Source: CAIKMD01 sp963702925 (GTDB lineage Bacteria; Pseudomonadota; Alphaproteobacteria; ATCC43930; CGMCC-115725). From it: 64,000 nt of DNA. Within the stretch, counting starts at the first letter, position 1; each line of letters opens with the position of its first letter. The stretch spans positions 1,364,001-1,428,000 of the forward strand of contig OY969771.1 of assembly GCA_963702925.1 (NCBI GenBank), given 5' to 3'. Shown one piece after another: positions 1-8,220 of this stretch. The notes under the pieces were generated by a model. The model was not told the DNA's origin and did no database searches. It worked only from the letters and a program-made list of their open reading frames with translations. A program made the translations under genes and the position numbers.

Positions 1-235
1 CGCAGATCGCCTTTTTCAGCTCGGGCGTGCCGTCCACCTGGGTGTATTTCGTGTCGCCGCGGTCGATCGCGCGCTTGGCCGCATCCTTCACGTTTTGCGG
101 CGTGTCGAAATCGGGCTCGCCCGCCGCCAAGCCGATGACGTCCTTGCCCTCGGCCTTCAAGGCCAGCGCCTTATTGGCGATGGCGATGGTCGCCGAGGGT
201 TTGATGCGCGACAGACGGTCAGCGATAAAGGCCAT
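1..235 (-). CDS. Aspartate/aromatic aminotransferase, N-terminal part (cut by window edge)
   Basis: Reading the minus strand from the ATG at 235 gives 78 codons that run off the left edge. The residues include RLSRIKPSATIAI, LAAGEPDFDTP and KYTQVDGTPELKKAI. These match the N-terminus of class I (subgroup Ib) PLP-dependent aspartate aminotransferases such as AatA/AspC, which swap amino groups between aspartate and 2-oxoglutarate in the cytosol. The catalytic lysine and PLP-binding domain lie outside the window, so substrate specificity (aspartate, aromatic amino acids or prephenate) cannot be decided. It is divergent from uvrB, with a 268-base gap holding two palindromic repeats. Confidence 0.88.
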   Translation of the reverse strand, partial: MAFIADRLSRIKPSATIAIANKALALKAEGKDVIGLAAGEPDFDTPQNVKDAAKRAIDRGDTKYTQVDGTPELKKAIC

Positions 236-353
236 GGGAACTCGACGGATTTGCGGGTTTCAGGAAGCGCGCCAGATTAGCCTCGGCGTCGGTGCGGCGC
301 AACATGGACGGCGAGTTGGGCGGCGTCGCATCACGTCTCGATTCCCTCGCGAG

Positions 354-384
354 GTCATGCCCGGACTTGGTCCGGGCATCCACG
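354..384 (+). repeat. Intergenic palindromic repeat, unit A1
   Basis: The core GCCCGGACTTGGTCCGGGC is a stem-loop flanked by GTCATG on one side and ATCCACG on the other. The same architecture occurs at 408-433, 27223-27253 and 27265-27293. It resembles the short palindromes scattered through alphaproteobacterial intergenic regions. Confidence 0.75.
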
Positions 385-407
385 CCTTCGGTGGCGAGAA
401 ATCGTGA

Positions 408-433
408 AAGGCCGGGCCAAGCCCGGCCATGAC
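408..433 (-). repeat. Intergenic palindromic repeat, unit A2
   Basis: Core GGCCGGGCCAAGCCCGGCC followed by ATGAC. It is the same element as 354-384 in the opposite orientation, so the two GTCATG ends point outwards. It lacks the ATCCACG flank of the other copies. Confidence 0.7.
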
Positions 434-489
434 AAATGTTTGGCGGCTGGCGTATGAGCGCCGCGCTGGAATAACCGCGCCGCGCGCCT

Positions 490-495
490 TATCTT
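490..495 (+). promoter_or_regulatory. Possible -10 of a leaderless uvrB transcript
   Basis: TATCTT ends 8 bases before the uvrB ATG at 504, with a poor -35 (TGGAAT) 17 bases upstream. There is no Shine-Dalgarno sequence before the ATG. No GTTC-N7-GTTC box, the alphaproteobacterial LexA site, was seen in the gap. This is a weak call by eye. Confidence 0.25.
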
Positions 496-503
496 AAATT
501 CCC

Positions 504-2672
504 ATGCCCATCTTGACCGAAGAGAAGCCGCTTGCCGATCAAGGGCGGCGCTTCACCATCCATTCGGAATTCCAGCCCGCCGGCGACCAGCCCCAGGCGA
601 TCGCGACGTTGACCGAGGGAATCCAGGCCGGCGAGGTGAACCAGGTTCTGCTCGGCGTCACCGGCTCGGGCAAGACCTTCACCATGGCGCATGTCATCCA
701 GCGCACCCAGCGCCCGGCGATCGTGCTCGCGCCCAACAAGACCTTGGCGGCGCAGCTTTACGGCGAGATGAAGAGCTTCTTTCCCGAGAACGCGGTGGAG
801 TATTTCGTCTCCTATTACGATTACTATCAGCCCGAGGCCTATGTGCCGCGGACCGACACCTATATCGAGAAGGAATCCTCGATCAACGAGCAGATCGACC
901 GCATGCGCCATTCGGCGACGCGCGCGATCCTCGAGCGGCGCGACACGGTGATCGTCGCCTCGGTTTCGTGCATTTACGGTATCGGTTCGGTCGAGACCTA
1001 TTCCGAGATGACCATGACGCTCGAATCCGGCAGTGCGGTCAACCGCACGCAGCTTCTGGCACGGCTGGTCGAGCTGCAATACCGGCGCAACGACATGAAT
1101 TTCGTCCGCGGCACGTTCCGCGCGCGCGGCGACACGATCGAAATCTTCCCGGCGCATTACGAGGATCGCGCCTGGCGCCTGTCGCTGTTCGGCGACGAGA
1201 TCGAGGCGATTCACGAATTCGACCCGCTGACCGGCGAGAAGACCGCCGCGCTCGAGGAAGTGAAGATCTATCCCAACAGCCACTATGTGACGCCGAAGCC
1301 GACGCTCAACCAGGCGATCGAGGAGATCAAGCGCGACCTGAAGCTCCGCCTCGCCGAGTTCCGCGCCGCCGGCAAGCTGTTGGAAGCCGAGCGGCTGGAG
1401 CAGCGCACCACTTTCGACGTCGAGATGATCGCGGCGACCGGCGCCTGCGCCGGGATCGAGAATTACTCGCGCTATCTCACCGGCCGCAAGCCGGGCGAGC
1501 CGCCGCCGACCTTGTTCGAATATCTGCCCAAGGACGCGCTGGTCTTCATCGACGAAAGCCATGTCACGGTGGGCCAGCTCAACGGCATGTATCGCGGCGA
1601 CTTCGCGCGCAAACACACGCTCAGCGAATACGGCTTCCGCCTGCCCTCCTGCATCGACAACCGGCCCTTGAAGTTCGAGGAATGGGAGCGAATGCGCGGC
1701 CAGACGGTGTTCGTCTCGGCGACGCCCGGCCCGTGGGAGCTGGAGCGCACCGGCGGGGTCTTTGCCGAGCAGGTGGTGCGCCCGACCGGCCTCGTGGATC
1801 CGGTGCCGGTGATCAGGCCGGTCGAAAACCAGGTCGACGATCTGATGGCGGAATGCCGCGAGGTGGCGCGCAAGGGCCTGCGCGTGCTGGTGACCACCTT
1901 GACCAAGAAAATGGCCGAGGCGCTGACCGAATATCTCCACGAAAACGGCATCCGCGTACGCTACATGCATTCCGATGTCGACACCTTGGAGCGCATCGAA
2001 ATCATCCGCGATCTGCGCTTGGGCGTGTTCGACGTGCTGGTCGGGATCAACCTGCTGCGCGAAGGCCTCGACATTCCGGAATGCGCGCTGGTGGCGATTC
2101 TCGACGCCGACAAGGAAGGCTATCTGCGCTCGCGCACCGCCTTGATCCAGACCATCGGCCGCGCCGCGCGCAACCTCGAAGGCCGCGCCATTCTCTATGC
2201 CGATCACGTCACCAACAGCATGAAACTGGCGATGGACGAAACCAATCGCCGGCGCGAGAAGCAGCAAGCCTATAACGCCGCCAACAACATCACGCCCGAA
2301 ACCATCAAGCGCGGCATTTCCGACATCCTGCAAAGCGTCTACGAGCAGGACCACGTCACGGTCGGGCTGGGCGAAAGCGCGACGCCGCATTATCAGGGCT
2401 CGAACCTCAAAGCCGTGATCGCCGATCTCGAAAAGCAGATGCGCCAAGCCGCTTCCGATCTCGAATTCGAGGAAGCCGCGCGGCTGCGCGACGAGATCAA
2501 GCGCTTGGAAGAACTCGATCTTGGCCTCGGCTCACCGCGCGATGCCGAGGCGCCGGGCCGGAGCGGTGCGCCGCCGCGCGGACGCTCGGTCGGCGGACGC
2601 GCCGGCACTTCGGCCAAGGAAATCGCCAAACGCAAGGCGCGCCAACGCTTTCAGCGGGATCGCCGGGGATGA
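504..2672 (+). CDS. uvrB: Excinuclease ABC subunit UvrB
   Basis: UvrB is the ATP-driven damage-verification helicase of nucleotide excision repair. It is loaded by UvrA and then recruits UvrC. The protein has 722 residues, slightly longer than the roughly 670 usual. Visible features are Walker A GVTGSGKT at 51-58, the damage-probing beta-hairpin around YYDYYQPEAY near 104-113, the DEAD-like motif VFIDESH, helicase motifs of the second RecA-like domain (GINLLREGLDIPE, QTIGRAARN), and a C-terminal UVR motif near 640-670 that contacts UvrC. A tail of about 45 residues rich in Gly, Arg and Pro follows and ends in basic residues. The ATG at 504 has no Shine-Dalgarno sequence. uvrC lies one gene downstream, so both repair genes may be co-expressed. 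Confidence 0.98.
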   Translation: MPILTEEKPLADQGRRFTIHSEFQPAGDQPQAIATLTEGIQAGEVNQVLLGVTGSGKTFTMAHVIQRTQRPAIVLAPNKTLAAQLYGEMKSFFPENAVEYFVSYYDYYQPEAYVPRTDTYIEKESSINEQIDRMRHSATRAILERRDTVIVASVSCIYGIGSVETYSEMTMTLESGSAVNRTQLLARLVELQYRRNDMNFVRGTFRARGDTIEIFPAHYEDRAWRLSLFGDEIEAIHEFDPLTGEKTAALEEVKIYPNSHYVTPKPTLNQAIEEIKRDLKLRLAEFRAAGKLLEAERLEQRTTFDVEMIAATGACAGIENYSRYLTGRKPGEPPPTLFEYLPKDALVFIDESHVTVGQLNGMYRGDFARKHTLSEYGFRLPSCIDNRPLKFEEWERMRGQTVFVSATPGPWELERTGGVFAEQVVRPTGLVDPVPVIRPVENQVDDLMAECREVARKGLRVLVTTLTKKMAEALTEYLHENGIRVRYMHSDVDTLERIEIIRDLRLGVFDVLVGINLLREGLDIPECALVAILDADKEGYLRSRTALIQTIGRAARNLEGRAILYADHVTNSMKLAMDETNRRREKQQAYNAANNITPETIKRGISDILQSVYEQDHVTVGLGESATPHYQGSNLKAVIADLEKQMRQAASDLEFEEAARLRDEIKRLEELDLGLGSPRDAEAPGRSGAPPRGRSVGGRAGTSAKEIAKRKARQRFQRDRRG

Positions 2673-3424
2673 AAGGTGCCGCGCTGATCACCGGCGGCGC
2701 CAAACGCATCGGCCGCGCCATCGCCCTGAACCTGGCCGAGCACGGCTTTGACATCGCCGTGCATTACGGCACCTCGCGCGCCGAGGCCGCGGAAGTGGTC
2801 GCGGCGATTACGGCCACGGGACGGCGCGCCGTGGCGCTAAGCGCCGATCTCACCAGCGAAGCCGAAACCGCGTCGCTGCTGCCGGCGGCAGTCAAAGCGC
2901 TCGGTCCCGTCACCTGCCTGGTCAACAATGCTTCGGTGTTCGAGCGCGACGAGGCGCTGACCGTTACACGCGAAAGTTGGGACGCGCATATCGAAACCAA
3001 TCTCCGCGCGCCTTTCGTATTAACGCAGGAATTCGCGCGGCGGTTGCCGACCGACATGCCGGGCGCGGTCGTCAATATTCTCGACGAGCGGGTGTGGAAT
3101 CTCACGCCGCATTTCGTCTCCTACACTTTGTCGAAGGCAGGGCTTTGGACTTTGACCCAGGTGATCGCGATGGCGTTGGCGCCGCGCATCCGAGTCAACG
3201 CGATCGGGCCGGGCCCGACCTTGCCCTCGTCGCGGCAAAGCGCCGAGCAATTCGCTCGCCAAGGCGCGAGCGTGCCGTTGAAACGCGGCGCGACCCCGGA
3301 AGAGATCGCCGCAGCGGTCCGCTTTGTCGTCGATGCAGGCGCAATGACCGGGCAAATGATCGCGCTCGATGGTGGCCAGCATCTCGGCTGGGCGCAAGCG
3401 CCCGCCGGACCGCCGACCGAATAG
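2669..3424 (+). CDS. Short-chain dehydrogenase/reductase (FolM/pteridine-reductase-like)
   Basis: A 251-residue classical SDR. The NAD(P)-binding glycine motif is ITGGAKRIGRAIA near the N-terminus, followed by LVNNASVF (the NNAG-like motif), the active-site YTLSK and a C-terminal ALDGGQHL. The arginine in the cofactor loop (GGAKRIGRA) suggests NADPH, and the closest general resemblance is to pteridine/dihydromonapterin reductases. That substrate is an inference. Its ATG overlaps the uvrB stop by four bases (ATGA), so it is translationally coupled to uvrB, although no link to DNA repair is evident. The 383-base gap that follows suggests the transcription unit ends here. Confidence 0.85.
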   Translation: MKGAALITGGAKRIGRAIALNLAEHGFDIAVHYGTSRAEAAEVVAAITATGRRAVALSADLTSEAETASLLPAAVKALGPVTCLVNNASVFERDEALTVTRESWDAHIETNLRAPFVLTQEFARRLPTDMPGAVVNILDERVWNLTPHFVSYTLSKAGLWTLTQVIAMALAPRIRVNAIGPGPTLPSSRQSAEQFARQGASVPLKRGATPEEIAAAVRFVVDAGAMTGQMIALDGGQHLGWAQAPAGPPTE

Positions 3425-3807
3425 AGCGCGACGCTTTTCCGCTAAGCGTCGGGAACTCGTGGGAGATTCCGGCGCGGTCGTGGTGCCGGTCGCGGCTCGA
3501 TCAGTTGTTCACAAGGTCGAACGCGCCCGTCAAAACACAGGAAATCCCTGGCAAAATTAAACACTGTGACTTTAAGTTGACGAAGCTTCATAAAAAGTTT
3601 GTTGAATTTCAATTCATTAGATGAAATGCTCATTTTTTGTGCAAAGAGGCGAAACCCGCGATTTACCGCGCTTACCACGGTGAGGAGAGTAGGTTTTCAA
3701 CAAAGTCTTCCACAGGTTCCGTGGATATCCGGAAGCGGCCTTGGCACGGTCGCCGGAGGGCGCTGCGCAATTGACGCGGCGGCCGCGGAAAGCCAAGTGA
3801 AAGAGCG
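3425..3807. other. 383-base gene-free region with AT-rich core and DnaA-box-like motifs
   Basis: This is the only stretch over 300 bases without a gene. Positions 3551-3645 are about 28 % GC by hand count, in a neighbourhood near 65 %. They contain runs such as ATAAAAAGTTTGTTGAATTT and CATTTTTTG, plus the palindrome TGAATTTCAATTCA. Flanking it are motifs one mismatch from the DnaA consensus TTWTNCACA: TTGTTCACA (3505-3513), TTTTCAACA (3694-3702) and TCTTCCACA (3706-3714). A weaker inverted copy, CGTGGATAT, lies at 3720-3728. It could be a replication-initiation or DnaA-controlled site, or simply the uvrC promoter region. Short open frames here look spurious. Confidence 0.45.
3430..3450 (+). 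terminator. Hairpin after the SDR stop
   Basis: GACGCTT, seven loop bases, then AAGCGTC: a perfect 7-bp stem starting six bases after the SDR stop codon. No T-tract follows, so it is a weak terminator candidate or an RNA-stabilising stem. Confidence 0.3.
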
Positions 3808-5733
3808 ATGATCGACGATCCCGAAGGCTACGTTCCCGCCGAGGAAGACAGGCTCGACGACGTCGAAGAGGCGCCGGCGGGCGGGCAGCTCGCGCAAGGC
3901 GTCGGCGTCATCCGCGACGTGCTGCGCAATTTGCCGCCCTCACCCGGTGTCTACCGGATGCTCAACGCCAAGGGCGAGCCGCTCTATGTCGGCAAAGCCA
4001 GCAGCCTCAAGAACCGGGTCGCCAATTACACGCATCCCGCGAATCTGCCGAACCGGCTGAAGCGGATGATTGCCGAGACGCGCTCGATGGAAGTGGTGAT
4101 CACCCACACCGAGGTCGAAGCGCTGTTGCTCGAATGCAATCTGATCAAGCGCTTCATGCCGCGCTACAACGTGCTGCTGCGCGACGACAAGTCGTTTCCC
4201 TATATCCACCTCACCGGCGCCAGCGATTTTCCCCAGCTCACCAAGCATCGCGGCGCCACCGGCGATGCCGGCGATTATTTCGGCCCCTTTGCCTCGGCCG
4301 GCGCGGTCAACCGCACCTTGATCGCGTTGCAGCGCGCGTTTCTCCTGCGCTCGTGCGCGGACAGCATCTTTTCGAGCCGTACGCGGCCTTGCCTGCTCTA
4401 TCAGATCAAGCGCTGCAGCGGACCCTGCGTCGGCCGCATCGACAAGGACGGCTATGCGCGGCTCGTGGCCGATGCGCGCGCGTTCTTGAAAGGTCGCACC
4501 AAGGACGTGCAGAGCCGGCTCGCGGCGCGCATGACCGAGCTGTCTGACAAGCTCGATTTCGAAGCCGCGGCGATCGTCCGCGACCGCATCCGGGCGCTGA
4601 CCATGGTGCAAGGGCGCCAGGACATCAACGTGCAGGGTTTGGGCGATGCCGATGTGATCGCCGCCCATGTCGCCGGCGGCCACAGCTCGGTGCAGGTGTT
4701 CTTTTTCCGCGGCGGGCAGAACTGGGGCAACCGCGCCTATTTCCCCGTCCATGCGCAGGAGTTGAGCCTGACCGAGATGCTGGGCGCCTTCATCGGCCAA
4801 TTCTATGCCAACCGCACCGCGCCGCCTTTGGTGCTGGTGAACGAGAGGCCGGCCGACGCGGATTTGATCGCGGAGGCTTTGTCGAGCCGCGCCGAACGCA
4901 AGGTCGAGTTGCTGGCGCCGCGGCGCGGCGACAAACGCAAGCTCGTCGAGCACGCGCTGGTCAATGCGCGCGAGGCTTTGGCGCGGCGTCTGGCCGAGGG
5001 TGCGGCGCAGGTGAAACTGTTGCAAGGCGTCGCCGATGCCTTCGGCCTCGACGCGCCGCCGCAGCGTATCGAGATTTACGACAACAGCCACATTCAGGGC
5101 AGCCATCCGGTCGGCGCGATGATCGTCGCCGGCCCGCTCGGCTTCACCAAGGCGGCTTATCGCAAATTCAACATCAAAAGCGAGGACATCACGCCAGGCG
5201 ACGATTTCGCGATGATGCGCGAAGTGCTGGGCCGGCGCTTTGCCCGCGCGCTGAAGGAAGACCCGGAACGCACGCAAGGCTCGTGGCCCGATCTCGTGCT
5301 GATCGATGGCGGCCAGGGCCAGCTTTCGGCGACCTTGCAGGTGCTCGCCGATCTCGGCATCGACGACGTGCCCGTGGTGGGGGTCGCCAAAGGGCCGGAT
5401 CGACATGCCGGGCACGAGCGTTTCTTTCGCGACGGGCAACCGCCGCTAAGCCTCGATCCCAAGGATCCGGTGCTTTATTACCTGCAGCGGCTGCGCGACG
5501 AGGCGCACCGCTTCGCGATCGGCGCCCATCGCCAGAAACGCGCTAAGGCGATCACGGGCTCGCCGCTCGACGAGATTCCCGGTGTCGGTGCAAGGCGCAA
5601 ACGTGCCTTGCTGCATCATTTCGGCTCGGCGCGCGAAGTTGCCGCGGCAGGGTTAACCGATCTCGAAAGGGTCGCCGGCATCAGCAAAACGGTAGCAAAA
5701 AAGGTTTATGACCATTTCCATGCCGAGGGCTAA
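3808..5733 (+). CDS. uvrC: Excinuclease ABC subunit UvrC
   Basis: UvrC makes both incisions around a lesion marked by UvrB. The 641 residues show the expected order. First comes a GIY-YIG nuclease domain (PGVYRM near 45-51, LYVGKA near 59-64) for the 3' cut. A Cys-containing linker (RPCLLYQIKRCSGPC) follows, then a UVR motif near 240-270 (LDFEAAAIVRDRI). The RNase H-like domain for the 5' cut contains IEIYDNSHIQGS and LVLIDGGQGQL. A C-terminal helix-hairpin-helix pair (IPGVGARRKRALL, VAGISKTVAKKV) binds DNA. The first 30 residues are an acidic extension before the nuclease domain. AAGTGAAAG upstream of the ATG is a weak ribosome site. pgsA follows after 17 bases. Confidence 0.98.
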   Translation: MIDDPEGYVPAEEDRLDDVEEAPAGGQLAQGVGVIRDVLRNLPPSPGVYRMLNAKGEPLYVGKASSLKNRVANYTHPANLPNRLKRMIAETRSMEVVITHTEVEALLLECNLIKRFMPRYNVLLRDDKSFPYIHLTGASDFPQLTKHRGATGDAGDYFGPFASAGAVNRTLIALQRAFLLRSCADSIFSSRTRPCLLYQIKRCSGPCVGRIDKDGYARLVADARAFLKGRTKDVQSRLAARMTELSDKLDFEAAAIVRDRIRALTMVQGRQDINVQGLGDADVIAAHVAGGHSSVQVFFFRGGQNWGNRAYFPVHAQELSLTEMLGAFIGQFYANRTAPPLVLVNERPADADLIAEALSSRAERKVELLAPRRGDKRKLVEHALVNAREALARRLAEGAAQVKLLQGVADAFGLDAPPQRIEIYDNSHIQGSHPVGAMIVAGPLGFTKAAYRKFNIKSEDITPGDDFAMMREVLGRRFARALKEDPERTQGSWPDLVLIDGGQGQLSATLQVLADLGIDDVPVVGVAKGPDRHAGHERFFRDGQPPLSLDPKDPVLYYLQRLRDEAHRFAIGAHRQKRAKAITGSPLDEIPGVGARRKRALLHHFGSAREVAAAGLTDLERVAGISKTVAKKVYDHFHAEG

Positions 5734-5750
5734 ACTCCGCGAGCCGAGCC

Positions 5751-6407
5751 ATGCTGACCAATATTCCCAACCTGCTGACCTTGTCGCGGATCCTGGCGAT
5801 GCCGCTGGTCGTGGCGACGTTCTATCTGCCCGCGCCGCTTGGCCCTTGGACCGGCTGCGTCATCTTCGCCATAGCGGGGATCACCGACTGGCTTGACGGC
5901 AAGCTGGCGCGCGCCTGGCACCAGCAATCGGAATGGGGCCGCTTTCTCGACCCGATCGCCGACAAATTGCTGGTCTCGGGCACCTTGCTGATGCTGACCG
6001 CGACGCAACGCATCTCGGCGCCCGCGGTGCTGCCGGCGCTGGTCATTCTGTCGCGCGAAATCCTGGTCTCGGGCTTGCGCGAACATCTCGCCGGCATGCG
6101 CGTGAAGGTTCCGGTGACCGGCCTTGCCAAATGGAAGACCGCGATCCAGATGATCGCGATCGGCGTCCTGCTGGTCGGCGATTCCGGTCCCGACTATCTT
6201 CACGCAAAGCTGCTCGGCGAGCTGCTCTTATGGATCGCCGCGGTTTTCACTATCGTCACCGGCTACCAATACCTTGCCGCCGGCATCGCGCATGTGAGCG
6301 TCGCGGACACCGGCGGCGAGCCGTCGCGGGTCGAGGAAATCCGACTTGAAGAGAGCCGCCGGCAAGCGCTTGCGATGAAGGCGCCGAAGCCGAGCCAGGC
6401 GACGTGA
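5751..6407 (+). CDS. pgsA: CDP-diacylglycerol-glycerol-3-phosphate 3-phosphatidyltransferase
   Basis: An integral membrane enzyme that joins CDP-diacylglycerol to glycerol-3-phosphate, the committed step to phosphatidylglycerol and cardiolipin. The 218-residue protein carries the complete CDP-alcohol phosphotransferase motif D46-x2-D49-G50-x2-A53-R54-x8-G63-x3-D67-x3-D71 (DWLDGKLAR, GRFLDPIAD). Several hydrophobic segments surround it. The charged C-terminal tail of about 40 residues (EEIRLEESRRQ) extends past the last membrane segment. The uvrC-pgsA adjacency is widely conserved in proteobacteria. The stop overlaps the GTG start of mobB. Confidence 0.96.
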   Translation: MLTNIPNLLTLSRILAMPLVVATFYLPAPLGPWTGCVIFAIAGITDWLDGKLARAWHQQSEWGRFLDPIADKLLVSGTLLMLTATQRISAPAVLPALVILSREILVSGLREHLAGMRVKVPVTGLAKWKTAIQMIAIGVLLVGDSGPDYLHAKLLGELLLWIAAVFTIVTGYQYLAAGIAHVSVADTGGEPSRVEEIRLEESRRQALAMKAPKPSQAT

Positions 6408-6937
6408 GGCGCATGCGGGTCTTCGGGCTTGCAGGATGGAGCGGCAGCGGCAAAACCACCTTGGTGACCCGGCTGATCCCTGCCTTGCAGCGCCGCGGGG
6501 TCACGGTATCGACCGTGAAACATGCGCATCACGATTTCGACGTCGACCAGCCCGGGAAAGATTCCTACCGCCACCGCGAAGGCGGCGCGCATGAGGTGAT
6601 GGTGTCAAGCGACCGGCGTTGGGCGCTGTTGCACGAGTTGCGCGGCGCGCCCGAACCGTCGATCGACGAGCTGCTGCGCCGCATGAGTCCGGTCGACCTT
6701 GTGCTCATCGAAGGCTTCAAGCGCGAGCCCTTTCCGAAGCTCGAAGTCTTCCGCGCATCGCTCGGCAAGCCGTTGCTGGCTTCGGCGGACGAGGCGATCG
6801 TCGCGGTCGCGTCGGATGCGCCGATCGCAGGCCTCCGTGTGCCGCTTCTTGCGCTCGACAATGTCGACGCGATCGCCGCTTTCATCATTGCACATTGCCG
6901 CATAGAGGTTGTCGAGGATGGCGCAGCTCAGCGATGA
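6404..6937 (+). CDS. mobB: Molybdopterin-guanine dinucleotide biosynthesis protein MobB
   Basis: A P-loop GTPase that assists MobA in attaching GMP to molybdopterin. The Walker A motif GWSGSGKTT lies at residues 11-19, followed by STVKHAHHDFD and DLVLIEGFK, which are typical of MobB. At 177 residues it matches the usual size. The start chosen is the GTG at 6404, overlapping the pgsA stop as GTGA; an ATG at 6413 (residue 4) is equally possible. It is followed, with a 20-base overlap, by moeA, and then by moaD and moaE, forming a Moco cluster. No mobA is seen here. Confidence 0.95.
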   Translation: MRRMRVFGLAGWSGSGKTTLVTRLIPALQRRGVTVSTVKHAHHDFDVDQPGKDSYRHREGGAHEVMVSSDRRWALLHELRGAPEPSIDELLRRMSPVDLVLIEGFKREPFPKLEVFRASLGKPLLASADEAIVAVASDAPIAGLRVPLLALDNVDAIAAFIIAHCRIEVVEDGAAQR

Positions 6938-8174
6938 CTGCTTCGCCTTCGGCGGCGAGCTGATGGCGCCCGCTGCCGCCTTGGCTTTGCTCAAGAGCAG
7001 TGTCATGCCCTTGCCTGAAACCGAGCGCGTCGCGCTGAAGGACGCCACGCGCCGCATTCTCGCCGAGCCGCTGATCGCCACGCGCGACGTGCCGCCCGCC
7101 GACAATGTCGCGGTCGATGGCTATGCCGTGTGCTTCGACGATCTGAAGGCGGATGAAACCACCGTGCTGCCGATCGGCGGACGCGCCGCCGCCGGACATC
7201 CTTTGCGCACCGTCGCGGCGCGCGGCAGCGCCATTCGCGTCTTCACCGGCGCGCTCCTGCCGCAAGGCACCGACACCGTGCTGATGCAAGAGGATTGCCG
7301 CGTGGTGAACGGCTCGGTGATGCTTCCGCCCGGCATCAAACGCGGCGCCAATCGCCGCAGCGCCGGCGAGGACGTGAAGGCCGGCACCACCGTGCTGCAA
7401 TTGGGGCGGCAGTTGCGGCCGCAGGAAGTCGGTCTGGCCGCCTCGCTCGGCCTCACCTCGCTCGCGGTCTATCGCAAGCTGCGGGTCGCGTTGTTTTCGA
7501 CCGGCGACGAGCTGCGCGAGCCGGGCGACGCGCTGCCTTTGGGCGCGATCTTCGACGCCAACCGCTATACGCTGCGCGCGCTGCTCGAAGGATTGGGCTG
7601 CACCGTGTCCGATCTCGGCATCCTGCCCGACAAGGCCGATGCCGTGCGCGAAGCGCTCGATCTAGCGGCGCTGAGCCACGATCTCGTGCTGACCTCGGGC
7701 GGCATGTCGACCGGTGAAGAAGATCACGTCAAGGCCGCGGTCGAAGCCGCCGGCAAGCTGCATTTCTGGCGTCTCGCGATCAAACCCGGCCGGCCCGTGG
7801 CGATGGGCCAGATCGGCCGCGTGCCCTTCATGGGCTTGCCCGGCAATCCGGTCGCGGTGATGGTGACCTTTCTGCTGCTGGCGCGGCCGCTGGTGCTGCT
7901 CTTGGCGGGCGCGATCGATGCCGGCCCGCGGCTTTATCGCGTGCGCGCCGGCTTCGATTATAAGAAGAAGCCCAACCGCACCGAATATGTCCGCGCCAAA
8001 TTGGTGCGCGGCGAAGACGGCAATTGGGTTGCGGAAAAATTCGCGCGCGACGGCGCCGGCATCCTCACCTCGATGGTCGAATCCGACGGGCTGATCGAAA
8101 TCGGCGAAGGCCTGACCCGGCTCGAGATCGGCGCGCCGGTCAATTTCCTCCCTTTCAGCGAAGTGCTGGCGTGA
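6918..8174 (+). CDS. moeA: Molybdopterin molybdenumtransferase MoeA
   Basis: MoeA inserts molybdate into adenylylated molybdopterin. The protein of 418 residues begins MAQLSDDCFAFGG. It shows the family motifs PADNVAVDGYAV in the N-terminal part, FSTGDELREPG and TSGGMSTGEEDH in the molybdopterin-binding domain, and PVAMGQIGRVPFMGLPGNPV. An in-frame TTG at 6909 gives three extra residues, but the ATG at 6918 is preferred. The start lies inside the end of mobB. Spacing to moaD is 46 bases, a possible internal promoter region. Confidence 0.96.
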   Translation: MAQLSDDCFAFGGELMAPAAALALLKSSVMPLPETERVALKDATRRILAEPLIATRDVPPADNVAVDGYAVCFDDLKADETTVLPIGGRAAAGHPLRTVAARGSAIRVFTGALLPQGTDTVLMQEDCRVVNGSVMLPPGIKRGANRRSAGEDVKAGTTVLQLGRQLRPQEVGLAASLGLTSLAVYRKLRVALFSTGDELREPGDALPLGAIFDANRYTLRALLEGLGCTVSDLGILPDKADAVREALDLAALSHDLVLTSGGMSTGEEDHVKAAVEAAGKLHFWRLAIKPGRPVAMGQIGRVPFMGLPGNPVAVMVTFLLLARPLVLLLAGAIDAGPRLYRVRAGFDYKKKPNRTEYVRAKLVRGEDGNWVAEKFARDGAGILTSMVESDGLIEIGEGLTRLEIGAPVNFLPFSEVLA

Positions 8175-8220
8175 GCGGGCAATCTGGATCGGCCGCCCGG
8201 CCGGTCCTACATAGACGAGC

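Noticed and set aside
27..407. Plus-strand frame of 126 codons at the left edge
   Set aside because: It is the reverse of the aspartate aminotransferase N-terminus and runs into the palindromic repeat.
489..2447. Long open frame antisense to uvrB (652 codons)
   Set aside because: Its translation has no recognisable domain and strong His/Arg/Asp bias from mirroring GC-rich codons, and uvrB on the other strand is certain.
504..2672. SOS (LexA) box in front of uvrB
   Set aside because: No GTTC-N7-GTTC or close variant found by eye between 236 and 503.
3551..3645. CtrA site (TTAA-N7-TTAA) in the AT-rich region
   Set aside because: The only two TTAA near each other are 11 bases apart, not 7.
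3599..3811. 70-codon frame in the AT-rich gap before uvrC
   Set aside because: No ribosome site, no hydrophobic or domain-like pattern, and it crosses the putative regulatory motifs.
3940..5439. Long open frame antisense to uvrC (499 codons)
   Set aside because: Same mirror composition; uvrC motifs are complete on the plus strand.
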